Assembly (NCBI GenBank): GCA_902795715.1
Contig: CADBME010000371.1
Coordinates: 1-8,096 of the forward strand
Length of the DNA: 8,096 nucleotides
Reading direction: 5' to 3'
Source of the DNA: an uncultured Lachnospiraceae bacterium
Lineage (GTDB): Bacteria; Bacillota_A; Clostridia; Lachnospirales; Lachnospiraceae
Position 1 is the stretch's first letter. Every line of letters starts with the position of its first letter. Both the position numbers and the translations under genes were made by a program. This document shows positions 6,539-8,096 of the stretch, piece by piece. The notes below the pieces were generated by a model. It worked only from the letters and a program-made list of their open reading frames with translations, made no database searches and was not told the DNA's origin.

Positions 6539-7585
6539 TTACTCCTTCTTCATGCCGGATGCAAAAAGACTGCCGATTACTTCAAATGGATTTTTACCCG
6601 ATCTGCTGACTGTCTCCTTATGGAATTGGACCTGGGCCGGGTCTTCATCTAAATGTGAAAAGTCAATATCTCCCAGAAGATCCAGGCTATCCAAATATAA
6701 TCCCGGCTGATATTCCTTCATATATGATGAAAATCCGTTTTCTTTCAGATTATAGCAGTAGACCGGCTTGCCGGTTCCCGCAAAGTCCACGGCATGATTT
6801 CCTGTATTGGTGACCAGGATATCCGTAATGTAGACCAGCTGGCTGTCCGTCATATAGCATCCCATGTAACCCATACGGTCTCTGTACTCTCCGGAAAGAC
6901 CATGAAGGGTTCTGGAAATATCCAGGGAATTGTAGAGGATGAATACGTCTTCATCCAATTTGTCTGCCAGGCTCTTTAAGCTTTCACCGGGGAATAGAAT
7001 ATCTCCTTCAGGATTGCGCTGTTTTCCGGTTAAGAGGACAGACAGTATTTTCTTTCCCTTCATCTGGGGGAAATAGTACTCCATATTTTTCCGGATCTGG
7101 TCTCTCCTTCTGCTGTGAAGGATATCCCAGGTCTTGGGAAGGCAGACATTGTCTATCACAGTCAGCCCATCCGTGTCGTAGTTGCTGTCAACTATCTTTC
7201 GGATCAGGGGGACCCCGGCAAAGATATGAGTGCAGGCCGAAAAGGTCTTTTTATTGTGATGCTTAGCCTCCTTGGACAAATAATTCTTAAAAAGAAAATC
7301 AAAGGGCTCGGCAAGATAGAGCCTGCAAAAATTCGGATCTTTCAGGGGAAAGCTCCTGGGAACCGACTCATCGATACAGAGAGCATGGCCGGTCCTCTTT
7401 GAAAAATCTTTTCTGGACAGGCGGATCATCTGTGTAATCTTTGGATTCTCATTGATCTCATTTTTAGTAAAAAAACGAAATTCCAGGTCATCCATGGTCT
7501 GGTCCAGGTAATCCTTGACCAGCTGTACGTCCATGGTAACCCCTCTTTTTCTCACACTGTAAAAGGAAAGAGTATTATAATCCAT
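6539..7585 (-). CDS. Diverged TagF-like (CDP-glycerol glycerophosphotransferase-type) GT-B protein, function uncertain
   Basis: This 348-residue protein has no signal peptide or clear membrane segment, so it is probably cytoplasmic. Residues 1-175 resemble nothing I recognise. From about 178 the pattern follows the TagF/TagB fold: a strand with KKILSVLLTGKQ (178-189), DEDVFILYNSLD (211-222), and TDILVTNTGNHAVDFAGTGKPVYCYN (254-279), which lines up with SDMLITDYSSVIFEYALLEKPIVFF of the gene upstream. The TDYSS signature reads TNTGN here (259-263), and no HP dipeptide is seen where TagF proteins usually have one, so it may be a non-catalytic partner, use another donor, or belong to another GT-B family. 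It starts 11 bp inside the preceding gene behind a GGGAGG site; a second start at 7534 is also plausible. It ends 11 bp before the MBOAT gene. Existence is certain; the family link is a moderate-strength judgement by eye. Confidence 0.85.
   Translation of the reverse strand: MDYNTLSFYSVRKRGVTMDVQLVKDYLDQTMDDLEFRFFTKNEINENPKITQMIRLSRKDFSKRTGHALCIDESVPRSFPLKDPNFCRLYLAEPFDFLFKNYLSKEAKHHNKKTFSACTHIFAGVPLIRKIVDSNYDTDGLTVIDNVCLPKTWDILHSRRRDQIRKNMEYYFPQMKGKKILSVLLTGKQRNPEGDILFPGESLKSLADKLDEDVFILYNSLDISRTLHGLSGEYRDRMGYMGCYMTDSQLVYITDILVTNTGNHAVDFAGTGKPVYCYNLKENGFSSYMKEYQPGLYLDSLDLLGDIDFSHLDEDPAQVQFHKETVSRSGKNPFEVIGSLFASGMKKE
7540..7545 (-). promoter_or_regulatory. Second ribosome site inside the TagF-like gene, before an alternative ATG at 7534
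   Basis: GAGGGG stands five bases before an in-frame ATG (7534-7532, residue 18). Use of this start would give 331 residues beginning MDVQLVKDYLDQ. It competes with the upstream start at 7585. Confidence 0.4.
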
Positions 7586-8096
7586 ACTTATCCTCCCATG
7601 ATTGCATGAATCTTCCGATCATCTTTTTCAGTCCGGAAGCATTTTTTGCCTGGAAGCCTTTTTTCAGATTCCTGTACTTATCAGTCATCAAAATATAAGG
7701 AATCCTGATATAATCCCGGATCAGACCAGCCAGCCGTTCGGCACTGTGACCGTCGCAGGCATCCATATAGCGGTCAACAAAAGCTCCGGCCTCCTGGGAA
7801 GGCTTATAGTCCCTGATTTCTCTCAGATAATCAGTCAGCTCGTTCTGGGTATGGAAGACCGGTCCGGGAAGATCTTCAGGATATTTCAGATAGAAGCCCC
7901 TGTTATAGGTGATGGCATCATAACAGAAAAAGACGATAGGCTTTTCAAGCAGGGCATATTCGAAGATGACCGAGGAATAATCGGTAATGAGCATATCCGA
8001 AACCATCATATAGTCATTTGTCGGGAAATCCCGAAGGACCCGTATATTGTCATATTCTTTATCGACAATATCATTCTGCATAACCGGATGGGGACA
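7575..8096 (-). CDS. CDP-glycerol glycerophosphotransferase family protein (TagF/TagB-like), C-terminal 173 residues
   Basis: The frame is open from the window edge, so the N-terminal part is missing. Numbering from the first visible residue, the fragment opens with an HP dipeptide (CPHPVMQ), then has VSDMLITDYSSVIFEYALLEKP (33-54, with TDYSS at 38-42) and YNRGFYLKYPEDLPGPVF (64-81). These are the hallmark segments of the TagF-type domain, which transfers glycerol phosphate (in some members ribitol phosphate) from the CDP donor to a teichoic-acid-like acceptor on the cytoplasmic face of the membrane. The last 45 residues or so form a basic tail (KYRNLKKGFQAKNASGLKK...) beyond the usual domain end. 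The ATG at 8081 lies inside the domain and is not the start. The gene overlaps the next one by 11 bp. Family is secure; priming versus polymerising role and exact donor cannot be decided from this fragment. Confidence 0.93.
   Translation of the reverse strand, partial: CPHPVMQNDIVDKEYDNIRVLRDFPTNDYMMVSDMLITDYSSVIFEYALLEKPIVFFCYDAITYNRGFYLKYPEDLPGPVFHTQNELTDYLREIRDYKPSQEAGAFVDRYMDACDGHSAERLAGLIRDYIRIPYILMTDKYRNLKKGFQAKNASGLKKMIGRFMQSWEDKYGL
7592..7597 (-). promoter_or_regulatory. Strong ribosome site for the start at 7585
   Basis: GGGAGG lies six bases before ATG 7585-7583, within the final codons of the preceding gene. Its match and spacing favour the longer, 348-residue product and point to translational coupling across the 11-bp overlap. 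Confidence 0.65.

Noticed and set aside
1..8096. RNA genes, CRISPR arrays, insertion sequences, origins or attachment sites
   Set aside because: Coding sequence fills nearly the whole window; no direct-repeat series, terminal inverted repeats, transposase motifs or tRNA-like folds were seen by eye.

Overview
The window is a stretch of a minus-strand gene cluster for building and decorating a cell-surface polymer, most likely from a low-to-moderate-GC Gram-positive bacterium (Bacillota, plausibly a Clostridia/Lachnospiraceae-type lineage). The reasons are the TagF/TagB-like (CDP-glycerol glycerophosphotransferase) proteins, a YfhO membrane glycosyltransferase next to a polyprenyl-phosphate glycosyltransferase, strong GGAGG-type ribosome sites, and tightly packed overlapping genes. 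The lineage is inferred from gene families, not from a marker gene.

Reading in the direction of transcription (high to low coordinates), the genes are: (1) the C-terminal part of a TagF-like CDP-glycerol glycerophosphotransferase, cut by the window edge (8096-7575); (2) a 348-residue protein whose C-terminal half looks like a diverged TagF-type domain that has lost the usual TDYSS signature (7585-6539); (3) an AlgI/DltB-like MBOAT acyltransferase (6527-5109); (4) a DHHW/AlgX-like SGNH-type protein with a candidate Asp-His-Ser triad (5044-3815); (5) the multi-pass glycosyltransferase YfhO (3831-1279); (6) a family 2 polyprenyl-phosphate glycosyltransferase of the CsbB/GtrB type (1230-238); (7) the first 84 codons of a further gene with a GTG start (254-1), function unknown.

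The genes overlap by 11, 17 and 17 bp or are separated by 11, 64 and 48 bp, with no terminator-like structure between them, so one transcript is likely. The 64-bp gap between the MBOAT and DHHW genes is not empty. It holds a 14-codon mini-ORF with its own Shine-Dalgarno site, whose start codon lies in the loop of a 6-bp hairpin and whose stop overlaps the next start as ATGA.

The combined picture is inference from known families. TagF-like enzymes extend or prime a polyol-phosphate polymer, the MBOAT/DHHW pair O-acylates it (or a related glycan) at the membrane, and the GT2/YfhO pair adds a sugar outside the cell from an undecaprenyl-phosphate carrier, as CsbB and YfhO do for lipoteichoic acid in Bacillus subtilis. 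An eight-G run within the MBOAT gene could make the acylation step switchable. No RNA gene, insertion sequence, CRISPR array, origin or attachment site was seen, and no stretch longer than 64 bp lacks a gene.
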